From NCBI GenBank assembly GCA_023410055.1, contig JAEYQK010000072.1, positions 1 to 16,880 of the forward strand: 16,880 nucleotides of DNA, written 5' to 3'. The DNA comes from Acidobacteriota bacterium (lineage in GTDB: Bacteria; Acidobacteriota; Terriglobia; Terriglobales; Acidobacteriaceae). Below the pieces are notes generated by a model. The model saw only the letters and a list, made by a program, of their open reading frames with translations. It ran no database searches and was not told where the DNA came from. Made by a program: the position numbers and the translations under genes. Position 1 is the stretch's first letter. Each line of letters opens with the position of its first letter. This document shows, in pieces, positions 1-6,911 of this stretch.

Positions 1-1
1 A

Positions 2-625
2 CTCACAGCCGACTACGCCAACAACGACCGGGGCATGGAGATCCGCCACGTGGCCGGTGGATACCGCATGGCCACAAAGCCCGAGCACCACGATATTGTG
101 AAGTCCTTCGCCAAGAGCCTGAAGCCGCCACTACGACTTTCGCTCCCAGCGCTTGAGACGCTGGCCGTCGTCGCCTACAAGCAGCCCGTCACCGCCCCCG
201 AAGTCAGCGACATTCGCGGCGTGGACTCGCAAGGCGTTATGGCCACATTGCTCGAACGCAAGCTGGTTACGACCGCCGGACGGAAAGCCGTCATCGGACG
301 CCCGATCCTCTACAAAACCACCAAAGAATTCCTCCTCCGCTTCGGCCTCAACGATGTCTCCGAGCTCCCCAGCATGGAAGAGTTCGAGAAGCTTGCTATG
401 GAGCAGAGCGGTCTTTTCGTAAGCGAGCAGGAGACCGAACCCCAGCTTTCTCCTGAAGAAGCAAGCGCGCGTCTGGAACAGGTCAGCGTCGCTGAAGAAG
501 CTGCTTACGAAGGCGACGCCGGCACAGCCACTTCCGAGACGGACCAAAAAACGACCGCAGAAACCGCGCCTGAAACTGAAGCGCAATCCGAGCCTGTTCC
601 GTCGGAAGAAACGCATCAGAGCTAA
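2..625 (+). CDS. scpB: Segregation and condensation protein B, 5'-truncated by the window edge
   Basis: ScpB is the winged-helix kleisin-interacting subunit of the bacterial SMC-ScpAB condensin, which compacts and segregates the nucleoid. The reading frame is open back to the first bases of the window, so the first visible ATG codons (35 and 68) are internal and the N-terminal domain lies outside. The visible part holds family hallmarks: RHVAGGYRMATKPEH, LSLPALETLAVVAYKQPVT, the DIRGVDSQGV segment, and the second winged-helix end with GRPILYKTTKEFLLRFGL. After about residue 140 of the visible part the protein becomes a low-complexity Glu/Thr/Ala tail, as many ScpB proteins have. The stop (623-625) is one base from the ATG of rluB, so the two are almost certainly co-transcribed, a common order (scpA-scpB-rluB). 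The assignment is firm; the true start is not visible. Confidence 0.95.
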   Translation, partial: LTADYANNDRGMEIRHVAGGYRMATKPEHHDIVKSFAKSLKPPLRLSLPALETLAVVAYKQPVTAPEVSDIRGVDSQGVMATLLERKLVTTAGRKAVIGRPILYKTTKEFLLRFGLNDVSELPSMEEFEKLAMEQSGLFVSEQETEPQLSPEEASARLEQVSVAEEAAYEGDAGTATSETDQKTTAETAPETEAQSEPVPSEETHQS

Positions 626-626
626 C

Positions 627-1436
627 ATGCCCCAGGAAAGACTACAGAAGATTCTCGCCGCCGCAGGCATCGCCTCGCGCCGCAAGAGCGAAGAACTAAT
701 CGCCTCGGGACAGGTCTCCGTCAACGGCAAAGCCGTCACCGAGATGGGCGCAAAGGCCGATCCCGAACAAGATCGCATCGCCGTCAACGGCAAAGTGCTG
801 CGCGGGCCCGAGCGCAAAGTCTACCTGCTGATGAATAAGCCGAAGGGCTACGTCACAACGGTTTCCGACCCCGAAGGCCGCCCCACTGTGATGGACCTGA
901 TCCCGAACATTGCCGCCCGCGTGTTCCCGGTCGGACGTCTCGACTACACCAGCGAAGGCCTGCTGCTTCTCACTAACGACGGCGAGTTGATGCAGAAGCT
1001 CACACACGCCTCGTCGCATGTCTCGAAAATGTACCTCGTAAAGGTCAGCGGCATCCCTTCGGCAGAAGGTCTGGCGAAGCTGCGCAAAGGCGTCGTCCTG
1101 CCGCCGACGAAGCCGCACGACATCCACGGCAGGCCCCTCGCACGGAAGCCCAGCAGCGAATCGCAACCCGCGCGCACCTCCGCAGCCAAAATCGAACTGG
1201 TTCGTGAAGGCGACAATCCGTGGTACGAAGTTACGATCATCGAAGGCCGCAACCGTCAGATCCGCCGCATGTTCGAGCAGATCGGGCACAAGGTCGAGAA
1301 GATCAAGCGCGTGAAGTACGGCCCGCTGGTTCTCGATGTCGAGCCCGGGAAGTTCCGCCAGCTCACAAAGGAAGAGGTCGCGATTCTGAAACGAGCATCC
1401 GGATCACGTTCCGCACGCCCAGTGCACAAAGCATAA
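627..1436 (+). CDS. rluB: 23S rRNA pseudouridine synthase (RluB/RsuA family)
   Basis: Converts a specific uridine of ribosomal RNA to pseudouridine; the RluB type acts on 23S rRNA helix 89. The 269 residues show an N-terminal S4 RNA-binding domain (about residues 4-60, RLQKILAAAGIASRRKSEEL), then the RsuA/RluB catalytic domain with GRLDYTSEGLLLLTNDG, where Asp106 is the expected catalytic aspartate, and the late motif GRNRQIRRMFEQIGHKV. The linker around residues 165-190 (KPSSESQPART) is a somewhat longer insertion than in short homologues. The start is ATG 627, one base after scpB; the Shine-Dalgarno is weak, so translation is probably coupled to scpB. RsuA or RluE/RluF cannot be fully excluded by eye, but scpB linkage favours RluB. 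A short GGAGG-containing hairpin (1452-1465) follows the stop, without a T tract. Confidence 0.93.
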   Translation: MPQERLQKILAAAGIASRRKSEELIASGQVSVNGKAVTEMGAKADPEQDRIAVNGKVLRGPERKVYLLMNKPKGYVTTVSDPEGRPTVMDLIPNIAARVFPVGRLDYTSEGLLLLTNDGELMQKLTHASSHVSKMYLVKVSGIPSAEGLAKLRKGVVLPPTKPHDIHGRPLARKPSSESQPARTSAAKIELVREGDNPWYEVTIIEGRNRQIRRMFEQIGHKVEKIKRVKYGPLVLDVEPGKFRQLTKEEVAILKRASGSRSARPVHKA

Positions 1437-1490
1437 CGCGCCCGGGGGCCCCCTCCCTGTGGAGGAAATATCAAGTCTTTGAATTAATGA

Positions 1491-1662
1491 GGCTTAGCGT
1501 TTCAGCCCTCTTGAGCTATGCGCTAAGTATTTGATTTTTCGAGAGTTGCTGGTCCAGATTACCTAGGTAACCCTTTCGCGGAGCTTCTACTTAGATTCTA
1601 CCAGTTTAGGATGGTGAACCCGACAGCTCGGGAAAGCCTGTATATCGTCTGGACTTAGCAGC
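1491..1662 (+). ncRNA. Candidate structured non-coding RNA between rluB and the TPR gene
   Basis: No convincing gene occupies 1437-1718. The sequence is rich in complementary segments. GCTTAGCG (1492-1499) pairs with CGCTAAGT (1521-1528, last pair G-U). GCTGGTCCAGA (1548-1558) pairs at long range with TCTGGAC (1648-1654) and CAGC (1659-1662), 11 base pairs with a TTAG bulge. Inside that closing stem are a perfect CCCGA-CAGC-TCGGG hairpin (1619-1632), a TACCA/TGGTG pairing across a GTTTAGGA loop, and a 12-base palindrome (1559-1570). The ACTTAG/CTAAGT motif recurs through the region. The G-U pair slightly favours the plus strand. It could be an independent small RNA, a long 3' UTR of rluB, or decayed sequence. 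I could not match it to 6S, tmRNA, SRP or RNase P RNA. Seen: the pairings; inferred: that they form an RNA. Confidence 0.35.
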
Positions 1663-1718
1663 TTAGGAAGGAAAGTGGCGGGCTGGGATATTGACATAAC
1701 AGCCGGTCGAACGGTGCG

Positions 1719-2348
1719 TTATTTCTCCAACCGTGCCAGGGCCTGCCGCGCTTCCTGCACCCACCTCTCAGGACTCCCAAGCTGCTCCGCCGCCCGGTAC
1801 CGCTCTGTCGCCTTCGGCAAATCATTCAGCTTCTCGAGAGCGCGTCCCATGCGAACATAGATCGCCGCATCACCTTGCTTCTGATCGGCCGCGTTCTGAT
1901 AGCGAAACAGCGCTGCCCGGTAATTCTTCTGGTCAAAGTAGTAGTCGCCCACCTCAACGTCGTGCGCGGCCGCCAGCACCCGGTCCATGGCATTGTCGCA
2001 CTCGCTCACCGTGCTCCTGCTCGAACTACTGCCTGAACCCTTGTCGGTCGCAGCCGAGCTTCTGCTCGAACTCGTACTACCGTCCGCAGGCGATTCCGCC
2101 TTTGGCGCAGGTTCCTTAACCGTGGGCGGCGTTTTGGAGCTGCTCCGGCACCAGCCGAACACGCAACTGACTTCCGGGAACGGATTCTTGTTGCGATTGT
2201 TCTTCTTCGACTGCTGCTTCTGCACCTCGGCAATGATGTCGTCCACTGGACGATCCGCCGGGCAAGAAGAAGCGCTCGACTGCAAAGGAGTTTGCGCGAA
2301 CATGGTCGCGCTCAGGATGAGAACCGCCGCTACATAGAGGATCCGCAC
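1719..2348 (-). CDS. Secreted Ser-rich protein with C-terminal TPR-like repeat
   Basis: No named family is recognised. With the GTG start at 2346-2348 the protein has 209 residues and begins with a clear signal peptide (MRILYVAAVLILSATMFAQ, probable cleavage after the last Ala), so it should be exported. An upstream GTG at 2408 would add 20 residues before the hydrophobic stretch and leave almost no space to the divergent gene, so it is rejected. The mature part has a region with three cysteines (one near SSCPADRP, two in SCVFGWC), a Lys/Asn stretch, a long Ser-rich linker, then about 85 residues resembling two to three TPR helices (VGDYYFDQKNYRAALFRYQ, then VRMGRALEKLNDLPKATERY). This pattern suits a periplasmic scaffold or envelope-assembly factor, but no function can be given. 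There is no lipobox. Confidence 0.7.
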   Translation of the reverse strand: MRILYVAAVLILSATMFAQTPLQSSASSCPADRPVDDIIAEVQKQQSKKNNRNKNPFPEVSCVFGWCRSSSKTPPTVKEPAPKAESPADGSTSSSRSSAATDKGSGSSSSRSTVSECDNAMDRVLAAAHDVEVGDYYFDQKNYRAALFRYQNAADQKQGDAAIYVRMGRALEKLNDLPKATERYRAAEQLGSPERWVQEARQALARLEK

Positions 2349-2432
2349 GGAACAATTGTAGCAACACAGCACAGATGGAATCCGACTGTTCCCCTGGACT
2401 TGCTCCACGCATCCCAGACCACAGAGGAAACC

Positions 2433-2699
2433 ATGGCTAAACGAGACAATAAGCGCGACGAACTTGGCCCCGACTCCGCCGGCCAGTCAGGTGACATTCA
2501 ACAACTACCAGACACCGCTGACGTCAACTCCGAAAGTGTCGAAGAGTTGATCGAAGAAGGCAATGCTTTCGAAGCCGAGGCGGTCGAAGGCGTCGAAGAC
2601 GCCGAAGACGCCGACGTATCTGAAGTGAAGACGCACGAGGTGCCAGAGGACGACGTCCCAGAGGAATACCGGGACGAGCAGGACGAAGACGTCGCCTAA
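2433..2699 (+). CDS. Very acidic small protein of unknown function
   Basis: Not recognised. The 88-residue protein starts at ATG 2433, preceded by a good GAGGAA Shine-Dalgarno (2424-2429); the frame extends upstream, but that extension has no such site and overlaps the divergent gene. The first ten residues are basic/acidic mixed (MAKRDNKRDE). The rest has about 30 Asp/Glu and only two further Lys/Arg, giving a net charge near -26, with no hydrophobic segment, Cys or Trp. It is therefore soluble and probably disordered. The central segment SVEELIEEGNAFEAEAVEGV could form an amphipathic helix and looks less random than the tail (VPEDDVPEEY). It is divergent from the secreted TPR gene and ends just before a bidirectional terminator, so it is probably monocistronic. 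That it is a real gene rests on the start signal, codon pattern and terminator. Confidence 0.7.
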   Translation: MAKRDNKRDELGPDSAGQSGDIQQLPDTADVNSESVEELIEEGNAFEAEAVEGVEDAEDADVSEVKTHEVPEDDVPEEYRDEQDEDVA

Positions 2700-2719
2700 C
2701 CTGGTGCTCACCCAACAGA

Positions 2720-2741
2720 AAACCCGGCGCAAGCCGGGTTT
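2720..2741. terminator. Bidirectional rho-independent terminator between convergent genes
   Basis: A perfect 9-bp stem AAACCCGGC / GCCGGGTTT closed by a GCAA tetraloop (2729-2732). It is followed by TCTTCT on the plus strand and by a T-rich run (GGGTTTTCTG) on the minus strand. It sits between the convergent ends of the acidic-protein gene (2699) and the acyl-CoA synthetase gene (2765), so it can serve both. Confidence 0.85.
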
Positions 2742-2764
2742 CTTCTGAGCACTAAACGCGCGCT

Positions 2765-4495
2765 TTACTGGTGTCCCGACGCCTTCAGCGTATTAGCGAT
2801 CCCTTCCAGACCCATCTCGTGTACCGCCGCATCCCGCATCTTGAACTTCTGTATCTTTCCGCTCACGGTCATCGGGAAAGAATCGACAAACCTTACATAC
2901 CGCGGGATCTTGAAGCTCGCGATGTTCCCCTTGCAAAATGCCTTTACCTGTTCTTCGGTCAGCGTGCAACCGTTCCGCAAAATGATCCATGCCACTGACT
3001 CTTCACCGTACTTCACATCGGGCACGCCAAACACCTGCACGTCGCTGACCTCCGGCATGTGCCGCAGATACTCCTCGATCTCGCGCGGATAAATGTTCTC
3101 GCCACCGCGGATGATCATCTCCTTGATGCGACCCGTAATCTTGAAATATCCATTTTCATCAGCGACTGCAAGATCCCCAGAATGCAACCAGCCATCCGGC
3201 TCGATCGTTTCCGCCGTGGACTTAGGATCGTTATAGTACCCGTTCATGACCAGGTAACCGCGCGTGCAAATCTCTCCGATCTGCCCGACAGGAACCGTCT
3301 CCTTCGTCTGCGGATCCATCAGCTTCGCTTCGGTATGAGGGAACACACGCCCCACCGTCGTAACCTTGAGCTCCAGCGGATCATCGGTGTTCGTTTGCGT
3401 GATGCCCGGCGAAGCCTCCGTCAATCCGTACACGATGGTCAACTCGCTACAGTGCATCTGGTCAACCACGCGCCGCATGAGTTCAATCGGACACGATGAG
3501 CCTGCCATGATACCCGTCCTCAAGCAGGTCAGATCAAACTCTTTGAAACGCGGATGCTCGAGTTCCGCGATGAACATCGTCGGGACGCCATGAACAGCCG
3601 TGCAGCGCTCTTCGTGAATCGCCTGCAACGTCGCCAGCGGATCGAAATACTCGGCTGGAATCACCATCGCCGCGCCGTTCGTCACGCATGCCATGTTGCC
3701 CAGCACCATGCCGAAACAGTGATAGAACGGAACCGGAATGCAGATGCTCTCGCCCGGGCCCATCTTCATGTTCGCGCCGATAAAGTACCCGTTATTGACG
3801 ATGTTGTAATGGCTGAGCGTCGCGCCCTTAGGGAACCCGGTTGTTCCTGACGTGTACTGGATGTTGATATTGTCGTGCGGATCGAGCGTAGCTTCACGTT
3901 CGGCAAGCTGCGCTTCTGTGATGCTTTCGCCCATCTGCAGCATCTTCTTCCAGTTCAGCATGCAACTGGGCCCCTGCTCTCCGATGAACACCACATTCTT
4001 CAACAGCGGCAGTGATGCGGCATTGAAATGTAATGGCGTGCTATGGATCGAATCCGGGTTCAAGCTGAGTAACGTTTCAAGATAGTTGCAATCGTGGAAG
4101 CCGCGAATCAGAAACAGGCTCTCACACTCCGACTGCTTCAGCGCGTACTGCAGCTCGTGAGAACGATAACGCAGGTTGATGTTCACGAGAATGGCGCCCA
4201 CTTTTGCCGACGCAAACTGCATCAGCGTCCACTCGGCGCAGTTCGTCGCCCAAATTCCGACGCGATCACCCTTCTTTATACCTAGCGCCATCATCCCGCG
4301 TGCAACTCGATGCACCTCATCGCGAAACTCGGCATATGTATAACGCAGTCCTTGGTGGCGCGACACCAGCGCCTTCGCGTCGGGATACTTCTCGGCCGTT
4401 CGATCCAGCGCCTGCCCGACGGTGAAATTCAACAGTGCCGGAGTCTCTCCACCTTTGAAGTAACTCAGCTTCGGCTGCGTCTTTGTAGCTGCCAT
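2765..4495 (-). CDS. AMP-forming acyl-CoA synthetase (fatty acid-CoA ligase, ACSF2-like)
   Basis: Activates a carboxylic acid, most likely a medium- or long-chain fatty acid, first to the acyl-adenylate and then to the CoA thioester. The 576-residue protein carries the family motifs in order: the P-loop-like YTSGTTGFPKGATLSH, YGLTEASPGITQT, GEICTRGYLVMNGYY, GWLHSGDLAV (the Asp that binds ribose), GRIKEMIIRGGENIYPREIEE (hinge and A8) and the C-terminal VSGKIQKFKMR with the adenylation lysine. Length and the ARYRSHELQYAL-type N-terminal segment fit the ACSF2/FadD-like group (here NLRYRSHELQYAL). The start is ATG 4493-4495 with GAGGAAA (4504-4498) five bases upstream; a GTG 21 bases earlier would be in-frame but has no such site. 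The gene stands alone after its own leader and ends at a bidirectional terminator. Substrate chain length cannot be read from sequence. Confidence 0.9.
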   Translation of the reverse strand: MAATKTQPKLSYFKGGETPALLNFTVGQALDRTAEKYPDAKALVSRHQGLRYTYAEFRDEVHRVARGMMALGIKKGDRVGIWATNCAEWTLMQFASAKVGAILVNINLRYRSHELQYALKQSECESLFLIRGFHDCNYLETLLSLNPDSIHSTPLHFNAASLPLLKNVVFIGEQGPSCMLNWKKMLQMGESITEAQLAEREATLDPHDNINIQYTSGTTGFPKGATLSHYNIVNNGYFIGANMKMGPGESICIPVPFYHCFGMVLGNMACVTNGAAMVIPAEYFDPLATLQAIHEERCTAVHGVPTMFIAELEHPRFKEFDLTCLRTGIMAGSSCPIELMRRVVDQMHCSELTIVYGLTEASPGITQTNTDDPLELKVTTVGRVFPHTEAKLMDPQTKETVPVGQIGEICTRGYLVMNGYYNDPKSTAETIEPDGWLHSGDLAVADENGYFKITGRIKEMIIRGGENIYPREIEEYLRHMPEVSDVQVFGVPDVKYGEESVAWIILRNGCTLTEEQVKAFCKGNIASFKIPRYVRFVDSFPMTVSGKIQKFKMRDAAVHEMGLEGIANTLKASGHQ

Positions 4496-4520
4496 TGTTT
4501 CCTCATTTCGTGGCACCCGA

Positions 4521-4557
4521 CCTGAAAACAGATATAAGCCCCGCTTATGGTTTTAGG
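4521..4557 (-). promoter_or_regulatory. Imperfect inverted repeat in the acyl-CoA synthetase leader
   Basis: The core is ATAAGC-CCC-GCTTAT (4534-4548), flanked by CCTGAAAAC (4521-4529) and GTTTTAGG (4550-4557), so the arms extend to about 15 pairs with small bulges. A further CTTATAAG palindrome lies at 4565-4572. The element lies 26-62 bases upstream of the start codon of the acyl-CoA synthetase. It could be an operator for a dimeric repressor (fatty-acid regulators of TetR or GntR type are common for such genes) or a leader RNA hairpin. The regulator is not in this window. Confidence 0.35.
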
Positions 4558-4616
4558 TCGAATTGCTTATAAGAAGAAGTTATGGAAATCGCGAAAACTA
4601 TTCATCAAAATTTTAG

Positions 4617-4639
4617 CTCTGCAGCACTGGATTGCAGAG
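4617..4639. repeat. Perfect 7-bp inverted repeat upstream of the acyl-CoA synthetase promoter region
   Basis: CTCTGCA (4617-4623) and TGCAGAG (4633-4639) are separated by 9 bases. It lies in the 247-base gap between the glcK terminator and the acyl-CoA synthetase leader. A TTGACA hexamer occurs on the minus strand next to it (complement of TGTCAA, 4640-4645), but no good -10 follows at the right distance. Possible operator; function unknown. Confidence 0.3.
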
Positions 4640-4681
4640 TGTCAATTGAGTAAACACCACCCGTTTTTTATGCCATGGCCC

Positions 4682-4720
4682 AAAAAGGGAAAAGCCGAGG
4701 CTGCCTTCGCAACCTCGGCT
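4682..4720 (-). terminator. Rho-independent terminator of glcK
   Basis: On the minus strand AGCCGAGG (4720-4713) pairs with CCTCGGCT (4700-4693) around a 12-base loop and is followed at once by a T-rich run (TTTTCCCTTTTTG, 4692-4680). It begins about 22 bases after the glcK stop codon and so ends the mutM-glcK transcript before the acyl-CoA synthetase promoter region. Confidence 0.85.
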
Positions 4721-4742
4721 CAAAACACTTGCTCTGTTCGAA

Positions 4743-5783
4743 TTACCCCACGTGCGTTCGAACTTCGCTACTGACCATCGGCAATCGTGCCGCGCCATAA
4801 AGCCCGGCATCACTACCCAGCAAAGCTCGTGTAACGATAGTTCTCTTCCCTGCTCCGGGACGAACCTCTGCCGCAGCACCAGTTTCGCCCGAAATTTGCT
4901 CTGGAGCTGTCGCCGCGTAAACCATCGAGCGCCTTGGCAGTTCCTTGAACATAGCTGGAGCGAAAGATGGCCATGCGGCCGACACCCCACCCCCGATGAC
5001 GTACATATCCAGATTGAGCACGTTCACCAGATCCGCAATTAGGACCCCAAGCGCCCACCCGACCTTATCGAAAATGGCCTGTGCCGATTTATCTCCCTGC
5101 AACGCAAGATTCTGCACCGTCTTCGCGCTGAACTCCACATCCGGAGAGCCTGCGATACGCGCCAACTCCATTGCATCCCCCCGGGCAATTGCATCGCGAG
5201 CCATTTGCACAATTGCCGTTGCCGAGGCAAAACGCTCTGCGCAACCGTTGTTGCCACAGTTACACTTCGGTCCGTTCGGATCAACCGTGACGTGACCGAT
5301 CTCTCCCGCCATGCCACTCATTCCATGCAGAATCTGTCCGCCCAGAACGATGCCGCCTCCGACCCCTGTCCCGAGCGTGATGATGCACATGCTTTCTACG
5401 CCCTTAGCCGCTCCCAGCCACGCTTCTCCGAACGCAGCCGCGTTGGCGTCGTTCTCCAGAACTACGGTCGTCTGAAGCCGCTTCTCTATTTCGTCGCGAA
5501 CAGGATAGTCGTCCCATCCAGGAAGGTTTGGTGATTCGCGCAACATGCCGGTTCGCTTGTCGATGATCCCCGGAACGCCGATTCCGACGCCAATCAGGTT
5601 CGAGTTGCCCTTGAACTTCGCCGAGACGCTCTGGATAGCCGCAGCCATTTCGTTGATCACGGCGTCGCGGCCAAGCTTAACCTGTGTTCCCGTCGTGACC
5701 TTCTCGATTAAGCGGCCCTGTTCGTCAACGGCGGCTATGCGAAGATTCGTTCCGCCCAGATCAACTCCGATTGCGAATCCCAT
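4743..5783 (-). CDS. glcK: ROK-family glucokinase
   Basis: Phosphorylates glucose to glucose-6-phosphate with ATP at the entry of glycolysis. The 346-residue protein has the N-terminal phosphate-binding motif GVDLGGTNLR (residues 6-15), the sugar-binding ENDANAAAFGE with catalytic Asp112, the adenosine-site LGTGVGGGIVLGG, EIGH (Glu161, His164) and the ROK zinc motif CNCGNNGCAE (Cys174, Cys176, Cys181, with His164). These make a sugar kinase far more likely than a ROK repressor, since no N-terminal DNA-binding domain is present. ROK kinases for N-acetylglucosamine or fructose are possible alternatives. The start is ATG 5781-5783, nine bases after GAGGTG; the upstream GTG (5795) is part of that ribosome site. 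It follows mutM on the same strand by 67 bases and ends in a strong terminator. Confidence 0.88.
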   Translation of the reverse strand: MGFAIGVDLGGTNLRIAAVDEQGRLIEKVTTGTQVKLGRDAVINEMAAAIQSVSAKFKGNSNLIGVGIGVPGIIDKRTGMLRESPNLPGWDDYPVRDEIEKRLQTTVVLENDANAAAFGEAWLGAAKGVESMCIITLGTGVGGGIVLGGQILHGMSGMAGEIGHVTVDPNGPKCNCGNNGCAERFASATAIVQMARDAIARGDAMELARIAGSPDVEFSAKTVQNLALQGDKSAQAIFDKVGWALGVLIADLVNVLNLDMYVIGGGVSAAWPSFAPAMFKELPRRSMVYAATAPEQISGETGAAAEVRPGAGKRTIVTRALLGSDAGLYGAARLPMVSSEVRTHVG

Positions 5784-5850
5784 GCTTTCGATCACCTCGC
5801 TTGCAGCGCGCTACTAAGATATCACTCACTTATTGGAGTCTTCAGCTCAA

Positions 5851-6675
5851 CTACTTCTGGCACTTCGCACAGTAGTGCGTACCCCGTCCAGCAACCACGA
5901 CCCGTTTGATTGGCGTTCGGCACACCACACACGCCTCGCCTTCGCGACCGTAAACCCTGTGCTGTATCTGAAATAACCCACGTTCCCCATCAGCATCCAC
6001 ATAGTCCGAGATGGACGAACCACCAGCCGAGATGGCCTCCGTCAGCACCTCTTGCACCGCTTGATAGAGCCGGCGCAATTCGTCTCGCGTCAAGGACGCC
6101 GCCCTGCGCCGTGGCCGGACTTGCGCTCGAAACAGCGATTCGTCCGCATAAATGTTGCCGACCCCACGCAGTAGTTTTTGATTCAGAAGCGCGGTCTTGA
6201 TCGGAGTCTTGCGCCCGCGAAACAGGCCTGCAAAAATCTCGAACCCAACATCCAGCGGCTCGTGACCACCAGCCTCGAAACCGCCTTCGTCCGTGACTAC
6301 CCAGGTGCGTCCAAACCGCCGCGGATCAACAAACCGAATCTCGTTCCCCGATGCCATCTTCGCGATCACGTGCGTGTGTTTGTCGAGTTCCGCATCAGGC
6401 TTCCTGACCAGAAGCTGACCAGTCATCCCCAGATGAACAATCCACTGAGCCTTCTGAAGCGCTGGACCAGCCCCGCGCCTCAGGTCGATCACAATGTGTT
6501 TGCCCTGGCGATCTATCCGTTCAACCCGCGCGCCCTCAATCACCCGTGCAATGTCTGCCGGTGGCGACTTGAACGTCTGCGGCTTCTCGCTGAACCACGC
6601 CGACTCAATCACGTCGCCGGTTACGTGCTTAGCAAGACTCCGCACCACAGTTTCAACTTCAGGAAGTTCAGGCAT
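5851..6675 (-). CDS. mutM: Formamidopyrimidine-DNA glycosylase (Fpg/MutM)
   Basis: Base-excision repair enzyme that removes 8-oxoguanine and formamidopyrimidines and cuts the abasic site by beta/delta elimination. All key elements are present in 274 residues: MPELPEVET with catalytic Pro (exposed after Met removal) and Glu, the lysine in RQGKHIVIDL (Lys59), HLGMTGQLLV, FVDPRRFGR, the helix-two-turn-helix QKLLRGVGNIYADESLF, and the zinc finger CVVC-x16-CAKC with the conserved Arg of GRGTHYC. Because Pro2 is catalytic, the ATG at 6673-6675 is certain as the start. No Shine-Dalgarno precedes it; instead a GAGTACT-type repeat begins five bases upstream. It is followed by glcK, probably in one transcript. 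Nei-type enzymes are excluded by the PELPE start with the LRGVGNIYADE helix. Confidence 0.96.
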   Translation of the reverse strand: MPELPEVETVVRSLAKHVTGDVIESAWFSEKPQTFKSPPADIARVIEGARVERIDRQGKHIVIDLRRGAGPALQKAQWIVHLGMTGQLLVRKPDAELDKHTHVIAKMASGNEIRFVDPRRFGRTWVVTDEGGFEAGGHEPLDVGFEIFAGLFRGRKTPIKTALLNQKLLRGVGNIYADESLFRAQVRPRRRAASLTRDELRRLYQAVQEVLTEAISAGGSSISDYVDADGERGLFQIQHRVYGREGEACVVCRTPIKRVVVAGRGTHYCAKCQK

Positions 6676-6680
6676 AAGAG

Positions 6681-6775
6681 CAGTACTCAGTTGTCAGTAC
6701 TCAGTACTCAGTTTAGCCCGTCTTAAGAATGCAAGAAAACTGACCAAGAGTGCGCCATCTGAGTACTGAGTACTC
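6681..6775. repeat. Inverted pair of period-7 tandem repeats (CTGAGTA type)
   Basis: Left block 6681-6711 consists of CAGTACT units in tandem with a small interruption (TTGT at 6691-6694). Right block 6759-6775 reads CTGAGTACTGAGTACTC, the reverse complement of the left block. The two could form a stem of about 16 bp around a 47-base loop. A third block of the same family is at 13532-13554. The left block ends five bases from the mutM start codon, and the right block ends nine bases before the putative purA -35 box. Confidence 0.85.
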
Positions 6776-6783
6776 GCTTTCAA

Positions 6784-6813
6784 TTGCCCCCCAGCGCCCT
6801 CACAATGTAAGAT
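6784..6813 (+). promoter_or_regulatory. Possible sigma-70-type promoter of purA
   Basis: TTGCCC (6784-6789) and TAAGAT (6808-6813) are spaced by 18 bases; each matches its consensus at four of six positions. Transcription would start near 6820 and give a leader of about 90 bases before the TTG start of purA. No riboswitch was recognised in the leader. Weak, by eye only. Confidence 0.3.
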
Positions 6814-6911
6814 TTAAACGTACACGGCCTTCCTGTCGGTCCCCTGCCAAACTCAGAGTTCTGCATGAGGGGTTCGGGTGCGCGTGGGCAAAAACAGCAA
6901 AGAGGATACCA

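Noticed and set aside
131..817. Long antisense frames over scpB/rluB and similar antisense frames in purA, sucC and the beta-CASP gene
   Set aside because: Typical shadows in GC-rich DNA opposite well-supported genes; no ribosome sites or recognisable domains.
1437..1718. tmRNA, 6S RNA, SRP RNA or RNase P RNA in the candidate RNA region, on either strand
   Set aside because: The GGAAGGAA string and some pairings were suggestive, but no tRNA-like end, no GNAR/GGAAGGAAGCAGCC SRP core and no RNase P conserved blocks could be found.
2346..2408. Upstream GTG (2408) as start of the TPR protein
   Set aside because: It would place 20 residues before a textbook signal peptide and leave almost no room for the divergent promoter.
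4547..4774. 75-codon plus-strand frame in the glcK/acyl-CoA synthetase gap
   Set aside because: No ribosome site; it runs through the glcK terminator hairpin and into glcK in antisense; composition is not protein-like.
6750..6911. Longer purA frame starting at ATG 6750
   Set aside because: The extra N-terminus is low-complexity, crosses the CTGAGTA repeat, is not part of the family, and TTG 6912 has a clear Shine-Dalgarno.
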